Source of the DNA: Methylotenera_A sp031379885
GTDB taxonomy: Bacteria; Pseudomonadota; Gammaproteobacteria; Burkholderiales; Methylophilaceae
Direction: 5' to 3'
Length of the DNA stretch: 64,000 bases
Assembly: GCA_031379885.1 (NCBI GenBank)
Contig: JANNFN010000181.1
Location: 3,262-67,261 of the forward strand
Part shown: piece after piece, positions 32,957 to 41,706 of the stretch
How the letters are laid out: each line of letters starts with the position of its first letter
Numbering within the stretch: the first letter of the stretch is position 1
Notes under the pieces: model-generated
Told to the model about the DNA's origin: nothing
What the model saw: the letters and a program-made list of their open reading frames with translations, nothing else
Database searches by the model: none
Position numbers and translations under genes: made by a program

Positions 32957-34929
32957 TGTGGAAGACGGTAGCGTTGCTCACTATAAAGCAAAGCTGGTAA
33001 AAGTGAATTTGCAAGCGAGCGTTGCTCAAGTTGTTTAGCATTTTCTGGAGGTGCGGCTTCGTTGAGATGCTTATTTTTCTGGTCATAAATGCCAAAAGCT
33101 GCAGGTTTACCTTCTCGCAAAATAACGACATTATTGCTGTTAGCTGTTTGTTCCATCCACGCAAAATTAGCGTTATATTGCATCATGGCTCGACCATAAT
33201 AATCTGCAGGTTCGTTCGATAAGTCACGCCCCGTCATTGGGTGCTGCGCACTAATGCCCATTAGCGATAACAGCGTAACGGGCAAATCAATTTGGCTCAC
33301 AATTGTGGTTAATTTTCTAGGCTTGATATCTGCGCCTAAAATGAGGCCAGGAATATGAAAATGTTCAATTGGCACTAGGCTATCACCACGTACTCGAATA
33401 TCATGATCGGCCACAATTAAGAATAGGGTGTCTTTCCAATAAGGACTTTTTTGCGCCTTTTCAAAAAACTTGCCAATGGCATAATCGGCATATTTTACCG
33501 CGTTGTTATCAGTCGCTTTGGGTTGCTCATAAAGATCAATACGTCCATCGGGAAACTCAAATGGTGCATGATTAGATGAAGAAAAAGCTAATGTAAAAAA
33601 TGGTTTACCGCTGGCATGATGTTTCAACAGTTGTTCATGAGTTTTGTTGAGTAAGTCTTCATCTGATGCGCCCCAGCTACCAACAAATATTGGGTTTTTA
33701 AAATCTTTTTCATCGGTAATTTGATTGAAGCCATTACCTAGAAAAAATCCACGCATATTGTCAAAATGTGACTCTCCTCCGTAAATAAATTCGGAGTTAT
33801 AGCCTCGTTTAGATAGCAAAGCAGCAAGGGTAAAAAAGTTTTTTTGACTTAATGAAAGCTTAACCGTACTTTCAGAAGGTGTGGGTTGAAAACCTGCAGT
33901 TACAGCCTCTATGCCACGCACTGAGCGTGTTCCAGTTGCATAGAGTTGCTCTAGCCAAATACCTTGTTCTTTGAGTTTTTCTAAGTTGGGTGTTACAGGA
34001 ACGCCACCAAGAGATTCTACAAAAGTTGCGCCTAAACTTTCCTGCAGAATAATCACTAAATTAAGTGGCTTGTCGCGTTTGGCGCTAGGGATAAGCGTTT
34101 TAAGTGTAGGAATGTCGGTGTCTTTTGCACCTGTGAGCTTAAATATTTCAGCTCTATCCATTTTGCCGTAAATTTGGCTTGATTTGCTTTCGTGCTGCAG
34201 CTCATAAATGGCGTAAAAAACTGAATAGCTAGAATTAAGTACCAGACTATTCACCATGCTATCCTGCGTGAGGGCAAATAAGGCAGGGTTCGCTGGCCTG
34301 TGACCAGTAGTAGAGCGAATACCGAAAGCAATTAGCACTAAAATTAGCGGCCAAATAAGGCTTAATTTTTTGTTAGACCAAGTGGGTGAACTCATTAGCC
34401 ATGGTTGCATAAACTGGCGCATTGTCCAAATAGCCAATAGTGTAAAGCCGATGCTGGCAAAAATATCGACCTTAAAGCCGCGCCAAAGCATTCCCAATAC
34501 CTCATTGGGATATTTTAAATACTCTATAAAAATGCGATTGGGTCTTACATCATATTCGGCTATAAAGCCAGGCGTGGCCGCCTCTAAAAACACCAGTAAT
34601 ACAATTGCCGAAATAACCCAAATGTAAGTGAACTTTCTCCATGCATTAAAAAAGTGCTTAGTAGCTAAAATTGGCGCTAACAACACTGGGATGATGCTGA
34701 GTAAACAGAGTTGAATAATATCGACGCGAATGCCTTGTAACAAAATTTCTGCTAATTTCCCTGTGGCGTTCACACGGTCTAGTTTCCATAACACTAGCCC
34801 TAGTCGTGAGGCCGAGAGTATAACTAAGCCTAGAAAAATCATGGCAACCAATGGCGCGTAGGGGCCAAATTTTTTGCTCACCTGCCAAAAAGTTTGGTGC
34901 CATTTTTTAAATAGACTTGAAAAAAGCAT
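32953..34929 (-). CDS. LTA synthase-like membrane phosphoglycerol/phosphoethanolamine transferase
   Basis: A 658-residue protein with about five N-terminal membrane segments (1-210) and a periplasmic sulfatase-fold domain. The nucleophile Thr is in TGTRSVRG, and metal ligands are in ILQESLG, FIYGGESHF, VADHD and HFHIPG. Enzymes of this family transfer phosphoglycerol or phosphoethanolamine from lipids to glycans. In a Gram-negative the acceptor may be a periplasmic glucan or lipopolysaccharide (inference). It is coupled to the glycosidase/kinase fusion by an ATGA overlap. Confidence 0.85.
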   Translation of the reverse strand: MLFSSLFKKWHQTFWQVSKKFGPYAPLVAMIFLGLVILSASRLGLVLWKLDRVNATGKLAEILLQGIRVDIIQLCLLSIIPVLLAPILATKHFFNAWRKFTYIWVISAIVLLVFLEAATPGFIAEYDVRPNRIFIEYLKYPNEVLGMLWRGFKVDIFASIGFTLLAIWTMRQFMQPWLMSSPTWSNKKLSLIWPLILVLIAFGIRSTTGHRPANPALFALTQDSMVNSLVLNSSYSVFYAIYELQHESKSSQIYGKMDRAEIFKLTGAKDTDIPTLKTLIPSAKRDKPLNLVIILQESLGATFVESLGGVPVTPNLEKLKEQGIWLEQLYATGTRSVRGIEAVTAGFQPTPSESTVKLSLSQKNFFTLAALLSKRGYNSEFIYGGESHFDNMRGFFLGNGFNQITDEKDFKNPIFVGSWGASDEDLLNKTHEQLLKHHASGKPFFTLAFSSSNHAPFEFPDGRIDLYEQPKATDNNAVKYADYAIGKFFEKAQKSPYWKDTLFLIVADHDIRVRGDSLVPIEHFHIPGLILGADIKPRKLTTIVSQIDLPVTLLSLMGISAQHPMTGRDLSNEPADYYGRAMMQYNANFAWMEQTANSNNVVILREGKPAAFGIYDQKNKHLNEAAPPENAKQLEQRSLANSLLPALLYSEQRYRLPQ

Positions 34930-34987
34930 GAAGTAATGACTTTAGAAAACAAAACGCTATTATAAAGGTAACGAGCTAGCTTTTGGC

Positions 34988-36172
34988 CTAGTTTTGTTTG
35001 AGTCGCTTCGCTGCCAAAATAACGATAGAGATTAAAATAATGTTTCCAAAAACAAAAGCAGTGGTAATAGCAGGCACATTATTTTTTTCCATTAAAACAT
35101 AAAGCCCGACTAAAACCATCATACAAAAGTTTTCAAAAAAGTTTTGCACCGCTACTGCATTGCCAGCACCTACAGTTTCGTGCCCACGTTCTTGTAATAG
35201 TGCGTTAAGCGGAACAACGTAAAAGCCACCAGCCATACCAATCAATACCAGCAAGGCAGTAGCGATGTATAAATTGGCGGTATGGGCGAAGAGCATAATG
35301 AATACTCCGATTAACAGCCCAGCAGGTAGTACGCGATTGATGTTTTTGAGGGTAATAAATTTTGCGGCTAGCACGGCACCAACGGCGATACCGATTGCGA
35401 GTGTACCGCTTAGGTTGGCAGGCATGCTTATGTCTGAAATGCTTAAGGCAACTGGCACCCAAGCAACTAATAGCAAACGTAAGGTCGAACCTGTACCCCA
35501 AAATATGCTGGAACCAATGAGTGAAAAACGTGCATCTTTGTTTAACGATAAAACTTTAAGCGCGTCAAAAAATTCTTTGGCGAGTTTGATAGGTTGTAGT
35601 TTTGTATCTGGCCTTGCCACGGCTAGGCGTGGGATGAAGGTGTTGGCAATAGCTGCTAAAAAGTAACATCCGCAAACGGCCAATAAAGCGATTTGTACAG
35701 AGATGCTTGCCAGTTTTCCGCCCAATATAGCCCCAATCAATATTGCCACAATTGTCGAGCCTTCAATCAAGCTATTGGCTTTTACTAACTTATCCACGCT
35801 AACCAATTCACTTAAAATTCCATATTTAGCTGGTGAATAAGCTGCAGCTCCTATTCCAACTAAGCCATAAGCGATGAGTGGATTGAGCCCCATCAGCATG
35901 GTGATTGCACCAAGTAATTTAATGCTGTTAGCAATTAACATCACGCGACCTTTAGGAAAACCATCCGCAAATGGCCCAACAAAAGGTGCAAGTAAAATAA
36001 ATGCCAGCACAAAAAATTCTTGTAGCATGGGGATTTGCCAATCAGCTGCTTGTTGCGATTTTAACAACGCAATCGCGGCAAAAAGTAATGCGTTATCGGC
36101 CAATGCTGATATGAACTGAGCGATTGATACTGCAAGCATGCCGCGCGAAAGTAGGTTTTGCTTATTGTGCAA
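34988..36172 (-). CDS. lplT: Lysophospholipid transporter LplT
   Basis: A 394-residue MFS-fold protein with LplT features: FISALADNALLFAAIALL in helix 1 and FVGPFADGFPKGRVM in the 2-3 loop. It flips lysophospholipids across the inner membrane for reacylation by Aas. Its start overlaps the end of the upstream hydrolase gene by 11 bases, and aas precedes that, so the operon is aas-hydrolase-lplT. E. coli keeps lplT and aas together without this hydrolase. Confidence 0.92.
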   Translation of the reverse strand: MHNKQNLLSRGMLAVSIAQFISALADNALLFAAIALLKSQQAADWQIPMLQEFFVLAFILLAPFVGPFADGFPKGRVMLIANSIKLLGAITMLMGLNPLIAYGLVGIGAAAYSPAKYGILSELVSVDKLVKANSLIEGSTIVAILIGAILGGKLASISVQIALLAVCGCYFLAAIANTFIPRLAVARPDTKLQPIKLAKEFFDALKVLSLNKDARFSLIGSSIFWGTGSTLRLLLVAWVPVALSISDISMPANLSGTLAIGIAVGAVLAAKFITLKNINRVLPAGLLIGVFIMLFAHTANLYIATALLVLIGMAGGFYVVPLNALLQERGHETVGAGNAVAVQNFFENFCMMVLVGLYVLMEKNNVPAITTAFVFGNIILISIVILAAKRLKQN

Positions 36173-36995
36173 TCGGCGCTCTATCTTGTGCTAAATGGCG
36201 TCGCATCCAGTTGTTGCGATAGACAAACAAATTGTCATCCACATGACCCACATTGGGCACCCATTCAATATCTGTGTTTATATTAGCTTTGTTAAAAAGT
36301 GCTTTTGCGCGACTAGGTCGAATCAATGTATCGTTTAAGCCATGCATCATGTGAACATGACCTTTTATTTTTTTTATCCATTGGTAGGCGGGTAACGGGT
36401 AACGCATGATAAAGCTTACGGGTAAGAGATTTGAAATATTCTCTTTTGCAACATTGAGTAAACTGTCATAAGCAGCGACTAGGTACACATCATGTTGCGG
36501 GTGCTGGCTAGCAGTATAAATGGCAAGCCCAGACCCAATTGAGTAGCCAAAAATAACGATTTTTTCAGGGCTCTCTTTTTTGCTAAGCCACAGGTAGGCA
36601 GCTTCAGAGTCAGCTAATAAATCAGTTTGGCTAAATAGACATGAGCTAGAACGTCCATAGCTTGGGTAATCCCAGGTCATTAGGTTGTAACCTAAATTGT
36701 GAAAGGCATAAGCATAGTCATTTATACTGGCAATACTTTCGCCATTGCCATGGAACATCATAATGGTACCTTTGGCTTGTTTAATCTTCCAAATTACTAC
36801 GTGAATTTTGCCACAACTGCTGTCCACAAGGCCTTCTAAAGCGCTATCCCCTGCAGTGGGCTGCCAATTTAAAGGTACAGCTTGAGTTAAATAGGAAGGA
36901 AATAGCATACGAGTTTGTAAAAAATATAATGCTAGACAGCCAATGCAATAAATTATTAGTGCTAAAAATGCAAATTTTTTAATGGGTAACAGCAA
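36162..36995 (-). CDS. Membrane-anchored alpha/beta hydrolase
   Basis: A 277-residue protein with an N-terminal hydrophobic anchor (about 8-28) and an alpha/beta hydrolase domain. The nucleophile Ser is in GYSIGSG, MMFHGNGES forms the oxyanion loop, and the likely Asp and His are in HGLNDTLIRP and VGHVDDN. It resembles the BEM46/YfhR group. Its place between aas and lplT suggests a lipid or lysophospholipid substrate (inference). Confidence 0.85.
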   Translation of the reverse strand: MLLPIKKFAFLALIIYCIGCLALYFLQTRMLFPSYLTQAVPLNWQPTAGDSALEGLVDSSCGKIHVVIWKIKQAKGTIMMFHGNGESIASINDYAYAFHNLGYNLMTWDYPSYGRSSSCLFSQTDLLADSEAAYLWLSKKESPEKIVIFGYSIGSGLAIYTASQHPQHDVYLVAAYDSLLNVAKENISNLLPVSFIMRYPLPAYQWIKKIKGHVHMMHGLNDTLIRPSRAKALFNKANINTDIEWVPNVGHVDDNLFVYRNNWMRRHLAQDRAPIAQ

Positions 36996-36998
36996 ATT

Positions 36999-39131
36999 TT
37001 AGGCCGCTTCGGCCATTTGCTTCAAGGTAACATAATCTGTTTTCCCTGAGCCTAATAGCGGAATTTCTTCAATGACAATAATTTTTCTGGCCACTGCAAG
37101 TTCTGGAAGGCCGAGGTTTTTAGCAACAATTTGTAGATCTTCCCGCTTAAGTTTTTTATCGCAGGTGAATAAAATAATACTTTCACCACGTTGCGCATTG
37201 CTAATGGAGCTAGCAGCATGCAGGTGATCTGGGGCAGCTGTGTTGGCAATATGCTCTACTACTTCTAGTGACACCATTTCGCCAGCCACTTTAGCGAAGC
37301 GTTTTACCCGACCTTTAATGTGAATATAGTTTTGCGCATCAACTTCAACAATATCACCCGTGTTGTACCAACCTTCTATTGGTGGATTTAGTTTGCCAGG
37401 GTTATCAAATAGAAAGTAGCCAAGCATCACGTTTTCACCGCGGACATGCAATAAGCCGCCATTTGTAATGCCAGGAACTGCTTCCAGTTTGTGTTCCATG
37501 CCCGATACTAATTGGCCTACGCTTCCAATTAAATTGGCTGTAGGCGAGTTGATGGCAACCGCAGGTGCGCACTCAGTGGTGCCGTAGCCCTCTAAAATTT
37601 GGATACCAAATTTATCGGAATAGATTTTGCGCACTTCATCATTCAATTTTTCGGCGCCAGCAACAACGATTCTGAGCTTATTAAAATCGTGCGGATGCGC
37701 AAATTTGGCGTAATTTCCTAAGAAAGTGCTAGTAGCAAAAAACACGGTGCAGCCTTTGTTATAGATGAGTTCAGGAATTACTTTATATTGCAGTGGCGAA
37801 GGGAATATATTGATTTTTATGCCATTCAGTATTGGTACGAGCGATCCAGTAAATCCAAAGGAGTGAAAGACGGGTAATACCATCATGAATTTATCTGTGG
37901 AATTAAAATCAATAACCGACATAATTTGCGCTACATTGGCCAAAATACTTTTATGTGAATGCACCACGCCTTTGGGTTTGCCTTCCGAGCCAGAAGTAAA
38001 CAACACCACCGCTGGTTGTTCAGGCGAATTTGTTTCCATCGCTAAGCGCGGATAGTGCAAGGCATAGCCCATCAGCCAAGCGCGATCCAGCATACCAAAT
38101 TGAGCACGTAAATCTTCCAAGTAAACAACGTTAAGATTTTGTAAACTGGCAACTACATTTTCAAGTTCTGCGGCTTCTATAAATTTGTGTGATGTGATAA
38201 TGGTTTTTATATTGGCGGCGATACAGGCATTTTGCATGCCTGCCGTACCAGAGGTGTAATTAAGCATGGCTGGTACACGGTTAAATGCACTCATACCCAA
38301 AATAAGCGCTAGTGTATTGGTAATGTTGGGCATCAACACGCCAACTACTTCGTTTTGGAGGCTGACTTTAGAGGCTATTCGACCTAACGCAAGGCTCTTT
38401 TTTAACAAGTCGTGATAGGTTTCTTCGACTTCGTTCATATCCTCAATGAGTTTATAGTCGCCACCATATTTATCCACTGCATCTAAAAAAGCTTCGAATA
38501 GGGTGCGACTTTTTTGTGCTTGAAACAACATTTTTTGCATGACACTGCGCATGCCTTCGCCAGCGATACGGCGGCGTTGCTTGCCAGTAGGAAAGCTACG
38601 ATTCGTCGCTTTTGGCATCACAATATTAGTGGTGGGTAATACAGTAAGCGTGACTCGTGGAAATAAGCGCTTAAGCTGGTGACGCGATATGCGTCCAAAA
38701 TATGACTCTCCTGCACCATCAATACGCACAGGTAAAACAGTTGCACCTGTCTTGCCCGCAATAAACCCAGGGCCGTCATACACTTTTTGTATTTCTCCCG
38801 TTGCGGTGGCGCGCCCTTCTGGGAAAACCACGACATTTTCGCCAGATTCAAGCAATTTAATCACTTTTTTCATGGCGATTGGATTAGCAGTATCTACTTC
38901 TACATGGCGCGTTAAACGTAAAGCTTGCCTAAATGACCATTTTTTAAGGGTAGAAGTGTGTACAACAAAGGTGGCTTTTTTAGGTAAAAATATGCAGAGC
39001 AATAAACCATCTAAAAATGATTCGTGATTGGCGACAATCAATAGCCCGTCTTCGGCAGGTACGTTTTCTAAGCCGCGCACTTCAACGCGAAATAGTATTT
39101 TACTAATAAAACGTAGGATGCTTGTGAACAT
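36999..39131 (-). CDS. aas: Bifunctional lysophospholipid acyltransferase / acyl-ACP synthetase Aas
   Basis: A 710-residue fusion of a PlsC-type acyltransferase (about 1-205, with NHESFLDG and FPEGRAT) and an AMP-binding acyl-ACP synthetase (about 230-705, with LFTSGSEGKPKGVVHSH and GYGTTECAP). It reacylates lysophosphatidylethanolamine taken in by LplT. The order of domains and length match E. coli Aas. Confidence 0.94.
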   Translation of the reverse strand: MFTSILRFISKILFRVEVRGLENVPAEDGLLIVANHESFLDGLLLCIFLPKKATFVVHTSTLKKWSFRQALRLTRHVEVDTANPIAMKKVIKLLESGENVVVFPEGRATATGEIQKVYDGPGFIAGKTGATVLPVRIDGAGESYFGRISRHQLKRLFPRVTLTVLPTTNIVMPKATNRSFPTGKQRRRIAGEGMRSVMQKMLFQAQKSRTLFEAFLDAVDKYGGDYKLIEDMNEVEETYHDLLKKSLALGRIASKVSLQNEVVGVLMPNITNTLALILGMSAFNRVPAMLNYTSGTAGMQNACIAANIKTIITSHKFIEAAELENVVASLQNLNVVYLEDLRAQFGMLDRAWLMGYALHYPRLAMETNSPEQPAVVLFTSGSEGKPKGVVHSHKSILANVAQIMSVIDFNSTDKFMMVLPVFHSFGFTGSLVPILNGIKINIFPSPLQYKVIPELIYNKGCTVFFATSTFLGNYAKFAHPHDFNKLRIVVAGAEKLNDEVRKIYSDKFGIQILEGYGTTECAPAVAINSPTANLIGSVGQLVSGMEHKLEAVPGITNGGLLHVRGENVMLGYFLFDNPGKLNPPIEGWYNTGDIVEVDAQNYIHIKGRVKRFAKVAGEMVSLEVVEHIANTAAPDHLHAASSISNAQRGESIILFTCDKKLKREDLQIVAKNLGLPELAVARKIIVIEEIPLLGSGKTDYVTLKQMAEAA

Positions 39132-39351
39132 AGTTACTCCCCTAGATTTCGTTTTTATTTAGATATTATTTTTTATATTATTGTTCATATTTTATATATG
39201 CTAATAGTACACGCTGACACTGCTCGCCGCCTAGAGTAACGATAAAATCAATGATATTTGTCCGTTCGTTAGGAGTGCTATTTATATAATTTTACGCCTT
39301 GTGAGGTAATATCCATGCGGCTTAAAGGACATATAAAATCACGCTACAAAT

Positions 39352-39379
39352 AAAAACGGACGCCAAAGCGTCCGTTTTT
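39352..39379. terminator. Intrinsic terminator after amtB
   Basis: AAAAACGGACGC pairs with GCGTCCGTTTTT over 12 bases around a CAAA loop. It lies 20 bases past the stop of amtB (minus strand) and is symmetric, so it may work both ways. Confidence 0.9.
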
Positions 39380-39398
39380 ATTACTGCTAACTTACTGA

Positions 39399-40925
39399 TT
39401 ACATATGATAAGCACGTTCGCCATGCTCTGTAGTATCTAAACCTTCGCGTTCAACTTCTTCACTTACGCGTAGACCAATTAATACATCTACAATTTTGTA
39501 AGCAAGGAAAGCCACAACGCCAGACCATACTAGTGTTGTACCTACACCCCACGCTTGAGCAGTCATTTGCGCAGCCATATCATAAGGTGCAACCGCGTTT
39601 GCAACATAGTCGTAAACACCTGTTCCACCTAGAGCTGGATTCACTAAAATACCCGTACTTAGCGCACCAAAAATACCACCAATGCAGTGCACACCAAATA
39701 CGTCTAGTGAGTCATCGTAACCGATCATAGACTTAACTTTGGTTACAAAAGTGAAGCAAAGTGGCGAAACAAGCAAGCCTAGTACGATAGCACCCATAGG
39801 GCCGATGTAACCACAAGCCGGTGTAACAGCAACTAAACCAGCAATGGCACCAGAAGCTGCACCTAACATGGAAGGCTTACCTTTGAAGAACCATTCAGTA
39901 AACATCCAAGCTGTGGCAGCAGCACAAGTTGCAAGTAAAGTATTCGCGAATACCAAAGCTGCAAAACCAGTCGCTTCAAGGTTAGAACCTACGTTAAAAC
40001 CAAACCAACCCACCCATAGTAAAGCAGCACCAACCATTGTAAGCGTTACGCTGTGTGGTGCCATTGCTTCTTTACCAAAGCCTATACGTTTGCCTAATAC
40101 TAATGCACCTACTAAGCCCGCAATACCTGCATTAATATGCACTACAGTGCCACCAGCAAAGTCTAATGCACCTTTTTGCCAAATGAAACCGGCTGTTGCA
40201 GAAGCGGCTGTTGCAGCATCAGCAGTAGTATAAGCATCTGGACCTGCCCAGTACCAAACCATATGTGCGATTGGCAAATATGAAAACGTAAACCATAAAA
40301 TCATAAAAAACAGAATGGCAGAAAATTTCATACGCTCGGCAAAAGCACCCACAATCAAAGCAGGAGTAATCACCGCAAAGGTAAGTTGGAAGCACATATA
40401 AATATATTCAGGGATGACAACGCCCTTGCTGAAAGTAGCAACATTTGAATCAGGCGTAATTCCGCTTAAAAATGCACGACCAAATCCACCAAAAAACGCA
40501 TTACCTTCGGTAAAGGCAATGCTGTAGCCATACAGCGCCCATAAAACCCCTAATACGCAGGTGATCATAAATGTTTGCATTAATATAGAGAGCATATTTT
40601 TTTGACGTGCCATACCACCATAAAATAAACCCAAGCCCGGTACACACATCATTAACACCAGTACTGTAGCAACGATCATCCAAGCGGTATCACCCTTATT
40701 TGGAACAGGCGCTGGAGCTGCGGCTGCCTCAGCAGGTGTAGCTTCTGCTGGCGCTGCGGTGGTAACAGCATCATCTACTGCCGTCGCTGCTTCTGCAACT
40801 GCTTCAACTGTCGCAGTTGCTGCTTCAGTAGTCGCGGTTGCCATATCATCAGCAAAACTTAAATTACTAGTAAACCCAAAACCAACTAGGGCAACTAACG
40901 ATAATACAGATAAAAATTTCTTCAT
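39399..40925 (-). CDS. amtB: Ammonium transporter AmtB
   Basis: A 508-residue ammonium channel with about 11 membrane segments after a signal peptide (about 1-25) and an unusual Ala/Thr/Glu-rich linker (about 26-80). Family blocks are MCVPGLGLFYGGMARQKN, AGGTVVHINAGIAGLVGAL (split in the channel) and GVHCIGGIFGALSTG. It carries ammonia through the inner membrane when ammonium is scarce and is blocked by GlnK. glnK lies 11 bases upstream under a sigma-54 promoter. Confidence 0.95.
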   Translation of the reverse strand: MKKFLSVLSLVALVGFGFTSNLSFADDMATATTEAATATVEAVAEAATAVDDAVTTAAPAEATPAEAAAAPAPVPNKGDTAWMIVATVLVLMMCVPGLGLFYGGMARQKNMLSILMQTFMITCVLGVLWALYGYSIAFTEGNAFFGGFGRAFLSGITPDSNVATFSKGVVIPEYIYMCFQLTFAVITPALIVGAFAERMKFSAILFFMILWFTFSYLPIAHMVWYWAGPDAYTTADAATAASATAGFIWQKGALDFAGGTVVHINAGIAGLVGALVLGKRIGFGKEAMAPHSVTLTMVGAALLWVGWFGFNVGSNLEATGFAALVFANTLLATCAAATAWMFTEWFFKGKPSMLGAASGAIAGLVAVTPACGYIGPMGAIVLGLLVSPLCFTFVTKVKSMIGYDDSLDVFGVHCIGGIFGALSTGILVNPALGGTGVYDYVANAVAPYDMAAQMTAQAWGVGTTLVWSGVVAFLAYKIVDVLIGLRVSEEVEREGLDTTEHGERAYHM

Positions 40926-40936
40926 GTCATTACCCC

Positions 40937-41275
40937 TTAAAGTGCATCAGGACCGGTTTCACCGGTACGTATACGATAAACTTGCTCTAAATTGAACACA
41001 AAAATTTTGCCATCACCAATTTTGCCCGTTGCTGCAGATTTCTCAATCGCATCAACTACTTGGTCAAGCATGTCATCTTTAATGGCCACTTCTAACTTAA
41101 CTTTTGGCAAAAAATCCACTACATATTCTGCGCCACGATAAAGCTCTGTGTGACCTTTTTGGCGGCCAAAGCCTTTTACTTCAGTTACCGTAATGCCTTG
41201 CACGCCAATGGCAGACAAGGCTTCACGCACTTCGTCAAGCTTAAACGGCTTGATAATTGCGGATACGAATTTCAT
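40937..41275 (-). CDS. glnK: Nitrogen regulatory PII protein GlnK
   Basis: A 112-residue PII protein with the complete signature. It has MKFVSAIIKPFKLDEVREAL at the start, the T-loop ELYRGAEYVVDF with the uridylylated Tyr51 and KIGDGKIFV near the C-terminus. It gates AmtB according to 2-oxoglutarate, ATP and ADP. It is cotranscribed with amtB, and a sigma-54 promoter lies at 41330-41346. Confidence 0.95.
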   Translation of the reverse strand: MKFVSAIIKPFKLDEVREALSAIGVQGITVTEVKGFGRQKGHTELYRGAEYVVDFLPKVKLEVAIKDDMLDQVVDAIEKSAATGKIGDGKIFVFNLEQVYRIRTGETGPDAL

Positions 41276-41329
41276 TTCTAACCCCCTTCAGTTTTAACTA
41301 CAAAATAAACAAATGCCACATTTCACATA

Positions 41330-41346
41330 AGCAAAGCACGTGCCAA
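41330..41346 (-). promoter_or_regulatory. Sigma-54 promoter of glnK-amtB
   Basis: On the minus strand the sequence is TTGGCACGTGCTTTGCT, which matches the sigma-54 pattern TGGCAC-N5-TTGC with invariant GG and GC 10 bases apart. It lies 55 bases before the glnK ATG. This is the expected nitrogen-limitation control through NtrC. Confidence 0.88.
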
Positions 41347-41401
41347 CCAAAAATATGTTTATAATCAATAGTATAAATAATATATGAACAATTCTAAATT
41401 A

Positions 41402-41430
41402 TAGTTTAGCTGCAAAAATCTGCTAAACTA
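41402..41430. repeat. Inverted repeat between glnK and ubiK
   Basis: Perfect 9-base arms TAGTTTAGC and GCTAAACTA separated by 11 bases. It lies about 60 bases upstream of the sigma-54 promoter and 34 bases before ubiK. It could be an operator for either gene; it does not look like the usual NtrC site. Confidence 0.55.
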
Positions 41431-41463
41431 CAATTAAAAATCAATAGATATTTAGGAATCGCC

Positions 41464-41706
41464 ATGTTAAATACAGAAAAAATTAATGAAATATCTAATA
41501 AAATCAATGAGATGATAAAATTAAGTCCATTGGCAGATGTCGAAAAAAACATAAATGCACTAATTCGGGGCACATTCACCAAAATGGAGCTTGTTTCGCG
41601 CGAAGAGTTTGATGTGCAAGCAGAAGTGTTGCGGAACACGCGTGAAATGCTTCATTTGTTAGAGGCAAAACTTGCCGCAATTGAAGCTCGGCTTAAGCAA
41701 AAGTAA
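41464..41706 (+). CDS. ubiK: Ubiquinone biosynthesis accessory factor UbiK
   Basis: An 80-residue protein of the UbiK/YqiC (BMFP) family. It has an amphipathic N-terminal region and a C-terminal coiled coil (REEFDVQAEVLRNTREML then LEAKLAAIEARL). UbiK assists the ubiquinone-making Ubi complex together with UbiJ. Its stop codon overlaps the comM start by one base. Confidence 0.88.
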   Translation: MLNTEKINEISNKINEMIKLSPLADVEKNINALIRGTFTKMELVSREEFDVQAEVLRNTREMLHLLEAKLAAIEARLKQK

